Shown in pieces: positions 44,215 to 52,836 of a DNA stretch of 64,000 nt. Origin of the DNA: Microbacterium abyssi. Lineage in GTDB: Bacteria; Actinomycetota; Actinomycetes; Actinomycetales; Microbacteriaceae. Below the pieces are notes generated by a model. The model saw only the letters and a program-made list of their open reading frames with translations. It had not been told where the DNA came from and made no database searches. Position 1 is the first letter of the stretch, and every line of letters starts with the position of its first letter. Location: NCBI RefSeq assembly GCF_015277895.1, contig NZ_CP063815.1, positions 2,046,001 to 2,110,000 on the forward strand. Direction: 5' to 3'. The position numbers were made by a program, and so were the translations under genes.

Positions 44215-45668
44215 CAGGCCGCGCTCACCCGCAGACCCTCGACGAGGACTGCTGCCAGTTCGCGGGCAGCCTGACGGGTCTCGGGCTGCAGGCCGCCGAA
44301 CACGATCGCCCCGCCACCGGCGATCTGCGGGTCGTAGGGCATGCGCACGACGTGCCGTGCACGCGTGCGGAAGTGCGCCTCGAGCTCGTTGAGCCGCACG
44401 AGCGGGCTGCCCGGCGTCGACTGGTTGAGCACGATGATGGCGGCGCGCGCCTGCGCCTCGTAGCCGTTGGTCTCCAGCCAGGTCAGCGTCTCGGACGCGA
44501 GGCGCGCCTCGTCGACGCTCAGACCCGACACGATGACGATCTGGTCGGCGAGGTCGAGCGTCGCCGACATGACGGAGTGCACGATGCCGGTGCCGGTGTC
44601 GGTGAGCACGAGCGAGTAGTAGTGCGCCGCGACATCGGCGACGTTGCGGTAGTCCTCGTCGCTGAAAGCCTCGGCGATGCGCGGATCCGCGTCGGATGCC
44701 AACACGTCCAGGCGCGTCGAGTCCCTCGCCACGATCGCGGAGATGTCATGGTAGCCCTTGACCTCGTCATGGATGCGCACGAGGTCGCGCACCGACTTGC
44801 CGTGCGTGCGCACGATGCGATCGGCGAGCGTGCCGCGATCGGGGTTGGCGTCGACGGCGATGACGCGGTCGTCGCGGGCGTCGGCCAGCGCCATGCCGAG
44901 CAGTGCCGTGATCGTCGTCTTGCCGACGCCGCCCTTGCGGGACAGCACGGGGACGAACCGCGCCCCACCGGTCAGCGGACTCGCAATGCGGGTGCTGAGC
45001 GCCTTGCGCGCGCGTGCGCGCTTGCCGTCGCCGATGTTGATGCGGCGGCCGGACACAGTGTAGAGCAGGTGACTCCAGGCTCCCTCGGGCTCAGGTTTGC
45101 TGACCTGGCTCGGGTCGAGCAGCCGATCGGCTGTGAGCAGATCGGCCGTCTCTCGGGAGGACTGACCGAGCTGGTCGCCGAGCCGCTTCGAGGCCAGCGT
45201 CACCTCGGCCGGATGCTCCTTGGGCGTCGTGACGGGCGCGGCGGCTTCCTTCGGCGCCGGGGCGCTCGCCGCGGCGCTCGATACGGAGGCGCCCGACTTG
45301 GGCGCGCTCGATTTGGGCGCGCTCGACTTCGACGCGCTCGGCGCGGCTGCCGTCACGATGGCGATCGACTCGACGACGACCTCTGCCGTCTCGGCGTTCT
45401 CATCGCCGGATGCCGAGTTCTCGGCCTCCACGTCGGTGTCGTCTTCGTGCGCGGATTCGATCACGCCTTCGACGATCTCGCCCGAGAACTCGCCGTCCAG
45501 CACGGAGTCCTCGCCGAGATCATCGTCGTCATCGCTGCCTCCGGGCAGCGTCACGGTGACCTGCGCCGTCTGTCCGAGCACTCCGAGCGCGGTCGTGTCC
45601 ACCGACGCGGCGTCGTCGAGCACGCCGAGGTCGTCGTTCTCCGCGTCGGGATTCTTCTTCGATGTCAC
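44214..45668 (-). CDS. MinD/ParA-like ATPase with long acidic N-terminus
   Basis: A 484-residue protein. The first 200 residues are low-complexity: acidic (DDDDDLGEDS) then Ser/Ala/Pro/Lys repeats (KSSAPKSSAPKSG). The C-terminal half is a SIMIBI ATPase with deviant Walker A LSRKGGVGKTTITALLG near 250 and VIAVDANPDRGTLADRI near 275. It resembles actinobacterial MinD/ParA-like proteins that accompany secretion or polarity genes; no partner system is evident here, only def downstream. Target and location are unknown. Confidence 0.85.
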   Translation of the reverse strand: MTSKKNPDAENDDLGVLDDAASVDTTALGVLGQTAQVTVTLPGGSDDDDDLGEDSVLDGEFSGEIVEGVIESAHEDDTDVEAENSASGDENAETAEVVVESIAIVTAAAPSASKSSAPKSSAPKSGASVSSAAASAPAPKEAAAPVTTPKEHPAEVTLASKRLGDQLGQSSRETADLLTADRLLDPSQVSKPEPEGAWSHLLYTVSGRRINIGDGKRARARKALSTRIASPLTGGARFVPVLSRKGGVGKTTITALLGMALADARDDRVIAVDANPDRGTLADRIVRTHGKSVRDLVRIHDEVKGYHDISAIVARDSTRLDVLASDADPRIAEAFSDEDYRNVADVAAHYYSLVLTDTGTGIVHSVMSATLDLADQIVIVSGLSVDEARLASETLTWLETNGYEAQARAAIIVLNQSTPGSPLVRLNELEAHFRTRARHVVRMPYDPQIAGGGAIVFGGLQPETRQAARELAAVLVEGLRVSAA

Positions 45669-45687
45669 TGTGTCACTCCAAGCCTGT

Positions 45688-45704
45688 GCGAGCGTGTCGC
45701 TCGC
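45688..45704 (-). terminator. Hairpin after pyc (weak terminator candidate)
   Basis: GCGAGCG-TGT-CGCTCGC, perfect 7-bp stem, lies 6 nt beyond the pyc stop. No T-run follows, so termination is uncertain. Confidence 0.35.
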
Positions 45705-45710
45705 CCAAGA

Positions 45711-48700
45711 TTACTTGTCCGGAGTGACCACGACCAAAAGGTCCCCGGCATCCACCTGCTGAGTCTCACCGATCGCGAGGCGTTCGACGACCCCGTCGAC
45801 GGGAGCGGTGATGGCCGCTTCCATCTTCATCGCCTCAATCGACGCGACCGGTTCGCCTGCGCGGACCCTCGTACCGACCTCGACCTTGAGCGTGACGACA
45901 CCCGAGAACGGAGCGGCGACCTGACCGGGTTTGGACGTGTCGGCCTTCTCAGCATCGTGGGCGTCGACGGCGATCGCGCGGTCGCGGACGAACACGGGCC
46001 GCAGCTGACCGTTCAGCGTGGTCATGACCGTGCGCATGCCACGCTCGTCGGCCTCGCCGATCGCCTCGAGGCCGATGTACAGCTGAACCCCTCGGTCGAT
46101 CTCGATGAGGTGCTCCTGGCCCTGGACGAGCCCGAACAGGTAGTCGCCGGTGTCGAGCACGGACAGATCCCCGTACTGCTCCCGCTGCTGCTCGAACTCG
46201 CGCGTCGGCGCGGGGAACAGCAGGGTGTTCAGGCGTGCGCGCCGCTCGTCGCTCGTGCCGGCGAGTGCCTTCTCATCGTCTGCGGTGATGGCGGTGAGCC
46301 CTGTTCGCACCTGACGCCCCGCGAGCACCTTGCTGCGGAACGGCTCGGGCCAGCCGCCCGGCAGATCGCCGAGTTCGCCGGCCATGAAGCCGACGACCGA
46401 GTCGGGGACGTCGTACTTCTCGGGATTCGCCTCGAAGTCCGCTGGATCGGCCTTCACAGCAGCGAGGTGCAGCGCGAGGTCGCCGACGACCTTCGACGAG
46501 GGCGTCACCTTCGGCACACGGCCGAGGATGCGGTCGGCAGCGGCGTACATGTCCTCGATCAGCTCGAAGTCGTCGGCGAGACCGAGCGCCTTGGCCTGCT
46601 GGCGCAGATTCGACAGCTGACCGCCCGGGATCTCGTGGTGGTAGACGCGCCCGGTCGGCCCCGGCAGCCCGGATTCGAACGGCGCGTACTGGTTGCGCAC
46701 CGCCTCCCAGTACGGCTCGAGGTCGGAGACACCGCTCAGGTCGATCCCGCTGTCGCGCTCGGTGTGCGCGAGCGCTGCGACGAGCGAGGACAGCGAGGGC
46801 TGGCTGGTGGTGCCGGAGAGAGGAGCGGATGCCGCGTCCACGGCATCCACGCCGGCCGCAGCGGCGGCGAGCAGGGTGGCGAGCTGACCGCCCGGGGTGT
46901 CGTGCGTGTGCAGATGCACCGGCAGGTCGAAGCGCTCTCGCAGAGCTCTGACGAGCTTCGCGGCGGCGCCGGGGCGAAGCAGCCCCGCCATGTCCTTGAT
47001 CGCGATGATGTGAGCACCGGCGTCGACGATCTGCTCCGCGAGTCGGAGGTAGTAGTCAAGCGTGTACAGATCCTCGGCCGGATTCAGCAGATCACCGGTG
47101 TAGCACAGGGCCACCTCGGCGACGGAGGCGCCAGTGGCGCGTACCGCGTCGATCGCAGGACGCATCTGCTCGACGTCGTTGAGCGCGTCGAAGATGCGGA
47201 AGATGTCGACCCCACCGGACGCCGCCTCGGCGACGAACGCCTCGGTCACCGCGGTCGGATACGGCGTGTAGCCGACGGTGTTGCGCCCGCGCAGCAGCAT
47301 CTGGATGTTGATGTTCGGCAGCGCCCCGCGCAGCTTGTCGAGCCGCTCCCACGGGTCTTCTCCCAGGAAGCGGAGGGCGACGTCGTAGGTGGCCCCGCCC
47401 CACGCCTCGACCGAGAGCAGTCCCGGCGTGAGGCGAGCGAGATAGGGGGCTGCGGCGACCAGATCTTTGGTGCGCACGCGGGTCGCCAGCAGCGACTGGT
47501 GCGCGTCGCGGAACGTGGTGTCGGTGATCGCCAGCGGTGCCTGCGCGCGCAGGCTGCGGGCGAACCCCTCGGGGCCGAGCTCCTGCAACCGCTGACGCGA
47601 ACCGGGCTCCGGCTCGACGTTCAGGTCGATGTCGGGCAGCTTGGCAGCGGGATCGATGGTTCCGGGGTGCGGTCCGTTGGGCTTGTTGACGGTGACGTCG
47701 ACGAGCCAGTTCAGCAGCTTCGTGCCGCGGTCCTTCGACACGCGGCCCTGCAGCAGGTCGGGTCGCTCATCGATGAACGATGTACTGATGTCGCCCGAGA
47801 CGAACGCCTCGTCGGCCAGCAACGCCTGCAGGAACGGGATGTTGGTGGAGACGCCGCGGATGCGGAACTCGGCCAGCGCACGGCGTGCGCGCCCCACAGC
47901 AGCCTCGAAGTCCCTGCCTCGGCAGGTGAGCTTGGAGAGCATCGAGTCGAAGTGCGGGCTGATCTGCGCACCCTGGTGCACGGTGCCGCCGTCGAGCCGG
48001 ATGCCGGCACCGCCGGGCGAGCGGTAGGTGGTGATCTTGCCGGTGTCGGGACGGAATCCCTGTGTCGGGTCCTCCGTGGTGATGCGGCACTGCAGCGCGG
48101 CGCCGCGCAGGCGGATGTCCTGCTGCTGCAGGCCGAGGTCGATCAGGCTCTCGCCTGCGGCGATACGCATCTGGGCCTGCACGAGGTCGACGTCGGTGAC
48201 CTCCTCCGTCACCGTGTGCTCGACCTGGATGCGCGGGTTCATCTCGATGAAGACGACTTCGCCAGTGCGCTCTCCCGCCGTCTCGAGCAGGAACTCGACG
48301 GTGCCGGCGTTCTCATAGCCGATGGATCGTGCGAACGCGATGGCGTAGCCGTGCAGGGCGGTGCGGATGCCGTCATCGAGGTTCGGCGCCGGGGCGATCT
48401 CGACGACCTTCTGGTGGCGGCGCTGCACCGAGCAGTCGCGCTCGAACAGGTGAACGGTCTCGCCGGTCTTGTCGGCGAGAACCTGCACCTCGATGTGACG
48501 AGGCCGGACGACGGCCTGCTCGAGGAACATGCGCGGGTCGCCGAATGCGCTCTCGGCCTCGCGCATCGCCTCGGCGAGGGCGGGGGCCAGCTCGCCCTTG
48601 GTCTCGACCCGGCGCATGCCGCGGCCGCCACCGCCGGCGACCGCTTTGGCGAACAGCGGGAACCCGATGTCATCGGCCTGCGCGACCAGCGCGTCGACGT

Positions 48701-49118
48701 CGTCGGATGCCTCGGTCGAGCGCAGCACGGGAACACCTGCCTCGATCGCGTGCCGCTTCGCCTCGACTTTGTTGCCCGCCATCTCGAGCACGCGTGAGGG
48801 CGGGCCGATGAAGACGATGCCGTTCGCGGCCGCCTTTTCGGCGAGCTCGGGGTTCTCGGAGAGGAATCCGTATCCCGGGTAGATCGCGTCGGCACCGGAT
48901 TCGCGTGCGACGCGGACGATCTCGTCGACGTCGAGGTAGGCGCGAACAGGATGGCCCCGCTCGCCGATCTCGTACGCCTCGTCAGCCTTCAGCCGGTGTT
49001 GCGAGCCGCGGTCCTCGTAGGGGAACACGGCGACCGTGCGCGCCCCCACCTCGAACGCAGCCCGGAATGCGCGGATCGCGATCTCGCCGCGATTGGCCAC
49101 AAGGATCTTCTGGAACAT
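45711..49118 (-). CDS. pyc: Pyruvate carboxylase
   Basis: Biotin enzyme that carboxylates pyruvate to oxaloacetate to refill the TCA cycle. The 1135 residues hold all parts in one chain: biotin carboxylase (about 1-450, FQKILVANRGEIAIRAF and the glycine loop AGGGGRGMRR), carboxyltransferase (about 530-800, TDTTFRDAHQSLLATR) and the C-terminal biotinyl domain with EAMKME near 1100. ATG at 49118 has AGAGGTG upstream; the longer frame adds ten non-family residues. It diverges from parA. Confidence 0.97.
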   Translation of the reverse strand: MFQKILVANRGEIAIRAFRAAFEVGARTVAVFPYEDRGSQHRLKADEAYEIGERGHPVRAYLDVDEIVRVARESGADAIYPGYGFLSENPELAEKAAANGIVFIGPPSRVLEMAGNKVEAKRHAIEAGVPVLRSTEASDDVDALVAQADDIGFPLFAKAVAGGGGRGMRRVETKGELAPALAEAMREAESAFGDPRMFLEQAVVRPRHIEVQVLADKTGETVHLFERDCSVQRRHQKVVEIAPAPNLDDGIRTALHGYAIAFARSIGYENAGTVEFLLETAGERTGEVVFIEMNPRIQVEHTVTEEVTDVDLVQAQMRIAAGESLIDLGLQQQDIRLRGAALQCRITTEDPTQGFRPDTGKITTYRSPGGAGIRLDGGTVHQGAQISPHFDSMLSKLTCRGRDFEAAVGRARRALAEFRIRGVSTNIPFLQALLADEAFVSGDISTSFIDERPDLLQGRVSKDRGTKLLNWLVDVTVNKPNGPHPGTIDPAAKLPDIDLNVEPEPGSRQRLQELGPEGFARSLRAQAPLAITDTTFRDAHQSLLATRVRTKDLVAAAPYLARLTPGLLSVEAWGGATYDVALRFLGEDPWERLDKLRGALPNINIQMLLRGRNTVGYTPYPTAVTEAFVAEAASGGVDIFRIFDALNDVEQMRPAIDAVRATGASVAEVALCYTGDLLNPAEDLYTLDYYLRLAEQIVDAGAHIIAIKDMAGLLRPGAAAKLVRALRERFDLPVHLHTHDTPGGQLATLLAAAAAGVDAVDAASAPLSGTTSQPSLSSLVAALAHTERDSGIDLSGVSDLEPYWEAVRNQYAPFESGLPGPTGRVYHHEIPGGQLSNLRQQAKALGLADDFELIEDMYAAADRILGRVPKVTPSSKVVGDLALHLAAVKADPADFEANPEKYDVPDSVVGFMAGELGDLPGGWPEPFRSKVLAGRQVRTGLTAITADDEKALAGTSDERRARLNTLLFPAPTREFEQQREQYGDLSVLDTGDYLFGLVQGQEHLIEIDRGVQLYIGLEAIGEADERGMRTVMTTLNGQLRPVFVRDRAIAVDAHDAEKADTSKPGQVAAPFSGVVTLKVEVGTRVRAGEPVASIEAMKMEAAITAPVDGVVERLAIGETQQVDAGDLLVVVTPDK

Positions 49119-49202
49119 GCACACCTCTGATAGCTCGATGCGCGGCACTGTCGACGCACACGGGGCGGGGCTGAGTGTTTTCCAAGCCTAGGGGAAGGTA
49201 AC

Positions 49203-50024
49203 GTGGTCATCGTGCACGTACTCAGCGTCAGCTCCCTAAAAGGCGGTGTCGGCAAGACGACCGTGACTCTCGGCCTGGCCTCCGCGGCCTTCGCCCGGGG
49301 CGTCCGTACCCTCGTCGTCGACCTCGATCCCCAGTCCGATGTCTCGACGGGGATGGACATCCAGGTCGCTGGTCGTCTGAACGTCGCCGACGTGCTGGCG
49401 AACCCGAAGGAGAAGGTCGTCCGCCAGGCGATCACGTCCAGCGGCTGGGCGAAGGTTCACCCGGGAACCATCGACGTGCTCATCGGCAGCCCGTCCGCCA
49501 TCAACTTCGACGGCCCGCATCCGAGCGTCCGCGACGTCTGGAAGCTCGAGGAGGCGCTGGCCGCCGTCGAGAGCGATTACGACCTCGTTCTCATCGACTG
49601 TGCGCCGTCCCTGAACGCGCTGACCCGCACGGCCTGGGCTGCGAGCGACCGCGTCATGGTCGTCACCGAGCCGGGTCTGTTCTCGGTCGCCGCGGCCGAC
49701 CGCGCGCTGCGCGCCATCGAGGAGATCCGCCGCGGCCTCTCCCCCCGCCTCCAACCGCTCGGCATCGTCGTCAACCGCGTGCGCCCGCAGTCGATCGAGC
49801 ACCAGTTCCGCATCAAGGAGCTGCGTGACATGTTCGGCCCGCTGGTGCTGTCTCCCCAGCTTCCTGAGCGCACCTCGCTGCAGCAGGCACAGGGCGCCGC
49901 GAAGCCGCTTCACATCTGGCCGGGTGACTCCGCACAGGAGCTCGCAGCGGACTTCGATCTGCTGCTGGATCGCATCGTGCGCACCGGCCGCGTGCCCGTC
50001 CCGGAGACCGGCGCTCAGGCCTAG
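49203..50024 (+). CDS. ParA-family ATPase (lone)
   Basis: A 273-residue ParA-type protein. The deviant Walker A is SSLKGGVGKTTVTLGLA near 10-26, Walker A' is VVDLDPQSDVSTGMD near 41 and LVLIDCAPSLNALTR is near 127. No parB gene follows, so it is probably not the chromosomal segregation ParA of the parAB-parS system. GTG at 49203 has GGAAGG 4 nt upstream; an in-frame GTG at 49212 is possible. It converges on the MerR gene across a 246-bp repeat-rich gap. Confidence 0.88.
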   Translation: MVIVHVLSVSSLKGGVGKTTVTLGLASAAFARGVRTLVVDLDPQSDVSTGMDIQVAGRLNVADVLANPKEKVVRQAITSSGWAKVHPGTIDVLIGSPSAINFDGPHPSVRDVWKLEEALAAVESDYDLVLIDCAPSLNALTRTAWAASDRVMVVTEPGLFSVAAADRALRAIEEIRRGLSPRLQPLGIVVNRVRPQSIEHQFRIKELRDMFGPLVLSPQLPERTSLQQAQGAAKPLHIWPGDSAQELAADFDLLLDRIVRTGRVPVPETGAQA

Positions 50025-50039
50025 GGCTCTTGCGGGTGG

Positions 50040-50250
50040 GCGAGACGTTTCGACTCGTCGCTGCGCTCCCTCGCTCAACGCGTTTCGTCTCGCTGCGCTC
50101 GCTCAACGACCCGCCCGAGCGCTCCGCCGTTGACCCCGCGGGTCGTTTAGGGGGCGCAGAGTGCCGCTGACCCCGCGGGTCGTTGAGCGGAGGGGCTGAG
50201 CGCCGCAGACGAAACGGGTTGAGCGAGCCGAAGGCGAGTCGAAACCTCGC
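50040..50250. repeat. Repeat-filled gap: clustered copies of the GTTGAGCGAGC family
   Basis: Almost the whole 246-bp space between converging parA and MerR genes. Two minus-oriented copies (50048-50110, ending GCTCAACGACCCGC) face plus-oriented copies (CGCGGGTCGTTGAGCGGAGG from about 50175, then GGGTTGAGCGAGC and GCGAGTCGAAACC). They form a large imperfect inverted repeat. No gene is seen here. Confidence 0.75.
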
Positions 50251-50270
50251 CGAGAAGCAGAAACCGTTGG

Positions 50271-50816
50271 TTACGCGCTGCGCTTGGCGCGACGAGCACT
50301 GAGCTCGTCGACCGGGTCCGGTGCCGTGGGGTCGAACTCGACGAGAGTGGTCTCCACCTCGCGGAGGACCTTACCGACGGCGATGCCGAATACGCCCTGG
50401 CCGCGGCTGACGAGGTCGATGACCTCGTCGTTCGACGTGCACAGGTAGACGGAAGCGCCATCGCTCATCAGCGTGGTGCCGGCGAGGTCGCGGATGCCGG
50501 CGGCACGGAGCTGTTCGACGGCGACGCGGATCTGCTGCAGCGAGATGCCGGTGTCGAGGAGGCGCTTGACGAGCTTCAGGACGAGGATGTCGCGGAAGCC
50601 GTACATGCGCTGCGAGCCGGAGCCGCTGGCGCCGCGCACGGTGGGCACGACGAGCTCGGTGCGCGCCCAGTAGTCGAGCTGGCGATACGTGATGCCTGCG
50701 GCGCGAGCGGCGACTGCGCCGCGGTAACCGACCTCGTCATCCATCGCGGGCAGACCGTCGGTGAAGAGGAGCTCGGTCACGAACCGCGGGTCGCCGGTAC
50801 GCTCATCCGCATTCAT
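50271..50816 (-). CDS. MerR-family regulator (Rv1830 type)
   Basis: A 181-residue MerR-like protein. The winged HTH is near residues 28-95 (GVAARAAGITYRQLDYWARTELV, then SQRMYGFRDILVLKLVKRLLDTG), and the C-terminal part (GQGVFGIAVGKVLREVETTL) resembles the Rv1830 family. It is the last of a garA-ftsR-merR series matching Rv1827-Rv1830 without the nuclease gene Rv1829. The target is unknown, possibly growth- or division-linked. Confidence 0.88.
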   Translation of the reverse strand: MNADERTGDPRFVTELLFTDGLPAMDDEVGYRGAVAARAAGITYRQLDYWARTELVVPTVRGASGSGSQRMYGFRDILVLKLVKRLLDTGISLQQIRVAVEQLRAAGIRDLAGTTLMSDGASVYLCTSNDEVIDLVSRGQGVFGIAVGKVLREVETTLVEFDPTAPDPVDELSARRAKRSA

Positions 50817-50915
50817 CTGAAGTCCTCTCTGAAACGATTACCTCCACGCTAGAGCAGTGCCCCGGCACCGGCAACGACATCCGCTTCGCGGTCAAGGTGT
50901 GTCGCAACCAGTTCG

Positions 50916-51605
50916 TTACGAAAGCACGCGCGCGAGCGCTTCTTTGATGAAGACCGCTCGCACCTCGTCGATCTTGCCCGCCAGCTCGGGCGCCATCTCG
51001 CGCGCCTTGCCTCGGGACGCGGCATCCGTTCTGCGCAGCAGTGCCGACATCGCGGACTCGATCAGCGAGACTTCGCGCTCGGCGCTCTGACGAAGCGTCC
51101 GCAGGTGCCGCGGCTCGATGCCGTGCCTGTCGAGGGCGACGAGCCCGCGCAGCAGGGTGACGGTCGACTCAGGGTAGGTCTCGGCCGCGGTGATGATTCC
51201 CGTGCTGATGGCGTCGTTGAGGATCTGCGGGCCGGCTCCGGCCGCCGAGAGCAGTTCCTCACGCCGGTAGCGGCGCGGTGCCGGCGCGATGGAGGGCGGC
51301 GGCGCGATGGCCGACACGGCCCCGCCATCGGCCTCTGCCTCATCGAGCTGCTCGCGTATGACGCTGAGCGGCAGGTAATGGTCGCGCTGGAGGGTGAGCC
51401 CGAGCCGCAGGCGATCGATGTCGGTCTGCGAGAACTTTCGGTACCCGGAGTCCGTGCGCGAAGGACTGACGATGCCCTGCACTTCGAGGAAGCGAAGCTT
51501 GCTGGAGGTGAGATCCGGGAACTCCGGGGTGAGTCTCGCGAGCACCTGACCGATGCTCAGAAGCCCCGCGGTCGCTGAGCGGTCGCGGGCGTGGAGTGCT
51601 GCCAT
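50916..51605 (-). CDS. ftsR: MerR-like regulator FtsR
   Basis: A 229-residue protein matching FtsR of Corynebacterium and Rv1828, an activator of ftsZ. The HTH is at the N-terminus (SIGQVLARLTPEFPDLTSSKLRFLE) with the family signature SPSRTDSGYRKFSQTDIDRL. A second helical domain begins at about 110 (YRREELLSAAG). The start used is ATG 51605, which overlaps the garA stop (TGATG); a GTG one codon earlier is equally possible. ftsZ in this window is a plausible target. Confidence 0.9.
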   Translation of the reverse strand: MAALHARDRSATAGLLSIGQVLARLTPEFPDLTSSKLRFLEVQGIVSPSRTDSGYRKFSQTDIDRLRLGLTLQRDHYLPLSVIREQLDEAEADGGAVSAIAPPPSIAPAPRRYRREELLSAAGAGPQILNDAISTGIITAAETYPESTVTLLRGLVALDRHGIEPRHLRTLRQSAEREVSLIESAMSALLRRTDAASRGKAREMAPELAGKIDEVRAVFIKEALARVLS

Positions 51606-52090
51606 CACTCAGTCGCCGCCGCGAGGTCGGTGGGCGACATGAAGAAGTTGAGACGGAACTTGCCGATGCGAAGCTCGTACCCGTTCGCGAGCGCACTGCG
51701 ATCGACCCGCTCGCCGTTGACGTACGTGCCGTTGAGCGAGCGCTGGTCGATGATCTCGAACGAGCTGCCGGAGCGCGTGATCTCGGCGTGACGACGCGAC
51801 ACGGTCACGTCGTCGAAGAAGATGTCGGCCTCGGGGTGACGGCCGATCGTCGTGACGTCGGTGTCGAGCAGATAGCGCGCACCCGCCAGCGCACCCGAGC
51901 GGACCAGGAGCAGCGCCGACCCGGAGGGAAGTGCGGCGATCGCGGACTGCTCGACGTCGGTGAGCTCGGCGCCGAAGGGCACGAACGACAGATCGGAGTC
52001 GTGTCCGAATGTCTGTGTGGCGTCGTGCCTCTGCTCACCGTCGCGGTGAATCGACGCGTCGCGAGCCGGTCGGCTTTCGAAATCTGTCAC
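51605..52090 (-). CDS. garA: GarA/OdhI-type FHA-domain protein
   Basis: Regulator of the 2-oxoglutarate node; in its family an N-terminal phosphothreonine controls binding to 2-oxoglutarate dehydrogenase and glutamate dehydrogenase. The 161 residues have the FHA domain at about 75-150 with GRHPEADIFFDD, SRRHAEI and LNGTYVNGERV. The phosphorylation motif at 24-28 reads ATQTF (Thr25, Thr27) instead of the usual ETTSVF. GTG at 52090 has GGAAGGAGG upstream. The first gene of a garA-ftsR operon. Confidence 0.9.
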   Translation of the reverse strand: MTDFESRPARDASIHRDGEQRHDATQTFGHDSDLSFVPFGAELTDVEQSAIAALPSGSALLLVRSGALAGARYLLDTDVTTIGRHPEADIFFDDVTVSRRHAEITRSGSSFEIIDQRSLNGTYVNGERVDRSALANGYELRIGKFRLNFFMSPTDLAAATE

Positions 52091-52179
52091 GGGTGGCCCT
52101 CCTTCCGCTCCAGACTAACGGATCGACGGACCCCCGAGCGAGGGTCTGTACGACACAGCCGGTGCACAACGCCATTTCC

Positions 52180-52185
52180 TATGGT
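52180..52185 (+). promoter_or_regulatory. -10 element of the CopC-domain gene
   Basis: TATGGT ends 6 nt before the GTG start at 52192, the leaderless pattern seen at other lead genes here. Confidence 0.45.
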
Positions 52186-52191
52186 TGAGGT

Positions 52192-52827
52192 GTGCGCACA
52201 CTCACATCCTCACGCTCCGTCGCTCCTCTCTCTCTCGCCGCGACGCTGCTCGCCGCGTTCGTGCTCCTGTTCGCCTGGCCGCAGCCGGCGGCCGCGCATG
52301 ACTCGCTGGTCGAGTCGAGCCCCGCGGCGGACTCGACGGTCGAGACGCTCCCCGGCGAGCTGAGCCTGACATTCAGCGCCGCACTGATCGGCGGAGACGG
52401 CTCGACCGAGATCGTCGTGACGGATGCCGCGGGCGAATCGGTCACCGACGGCCCGGCGGAGCTGGACGGCGCGATGGTGACCCAGCCCCTTGTCGCAGAG
52501 GCGGATGCCGGCGAGTACCACGTGCTGTGGAAGGTCGTCTCCAGCGACGGACACCCCACCTCGGGCGAGTTCGGCTTCACCGTGGCCACGAGCACGCTGG
52601 CCGCAGAGCCGTCGGCCGCACCGACCGAGACCGTCGCGCCGGCGCCGGACGAGACGCAGGCGCCCGCGCCCGCCGACGACCCGGACATGGAATCCGGAGC
52701 GTCGTTCTCGCCCGGCTGGCTCATCGGCGGCGCCGTCGTGCTCGTCGTCGTCGCGATCGCGCTCTTCCTCTTGCTGCGTCGTCGCCGACCACGCGATTCC
52801 GAATCGGACACCCCTGCAGAGCGATAG
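52192..52827 (+). CDS. CopC-domain exported protein
   Basis: A 211-residue exported, membrane-tethered copper-binding type protein. It has a signal peptide ending AAAHD, so the mature protein begins with His as in CopC copper sites (HDSLVESSPAAD). The CopC beta domain runs to about 130 with SSDGHPTSGEFGFTV holding a second histidine. A Pro/Thr linker and a C-terminal helix (IGGAVVLVVVAIALFLLL) followed by an Arg-rich end complete it. No CopD neighbour is present. Confidence 0.87.
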   Translation: MRTLTSSRSVAPLSLAATLLAAFVLLFAWPQPAAAHDSLVESSPAADSTVETLPGELSLTFSAALIGGDGSTEIVVTDAAGESVTDGPAELDGAMVTQPLVAEADAGEYHVLWKVVSSDGHPTSGEFGFTVATSTLAAEPSAAPTETVAPAPDETQAPAPADDPDMESGASFSPGWLIGGAVVLVVVAIALFLLLRRRRPRDSESDTPAER

Positions 52828-52830
52828 GCT
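52825..52830 (+). promoter_or_regulatory. -10 element of lpdA
   Basis: TAGGCT lies at the end of the CopC gene and stops 6 nt before the lpdA ATG (52837). The GGAG between them could be a ribosome site only if transcription starts further upstream. Confidence 0.4.
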
Positions 52831-52836
52831 GGAGCC

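Noticed and set aside
44352..48797. A plus-strand open frame of over 1400 codons opposite the MinD-like and pyc genes (similar long ones at 9067-12387 and 27-1358)
   Set aside because: Antisense shadow caused by high GC third positions: Arg/His/Val-rich, no domains, while the opposite strand codes for clear pyruvate carboxylase, DnaE and oxidase.
49203..50024. Chromosome-segregation ParA of a parAB-parS system
   Set aside because: No ParB gene follows, no parS-like sites noticed, and the setting is pyc/ftsR rather than an origin region.
50040..50250. CRISPR array or small RNA gene in the repeat-rich gap
   Set aside because: Copies differ in length and orientation, have no regular spacers, and the same motif recurs at other gene ends.
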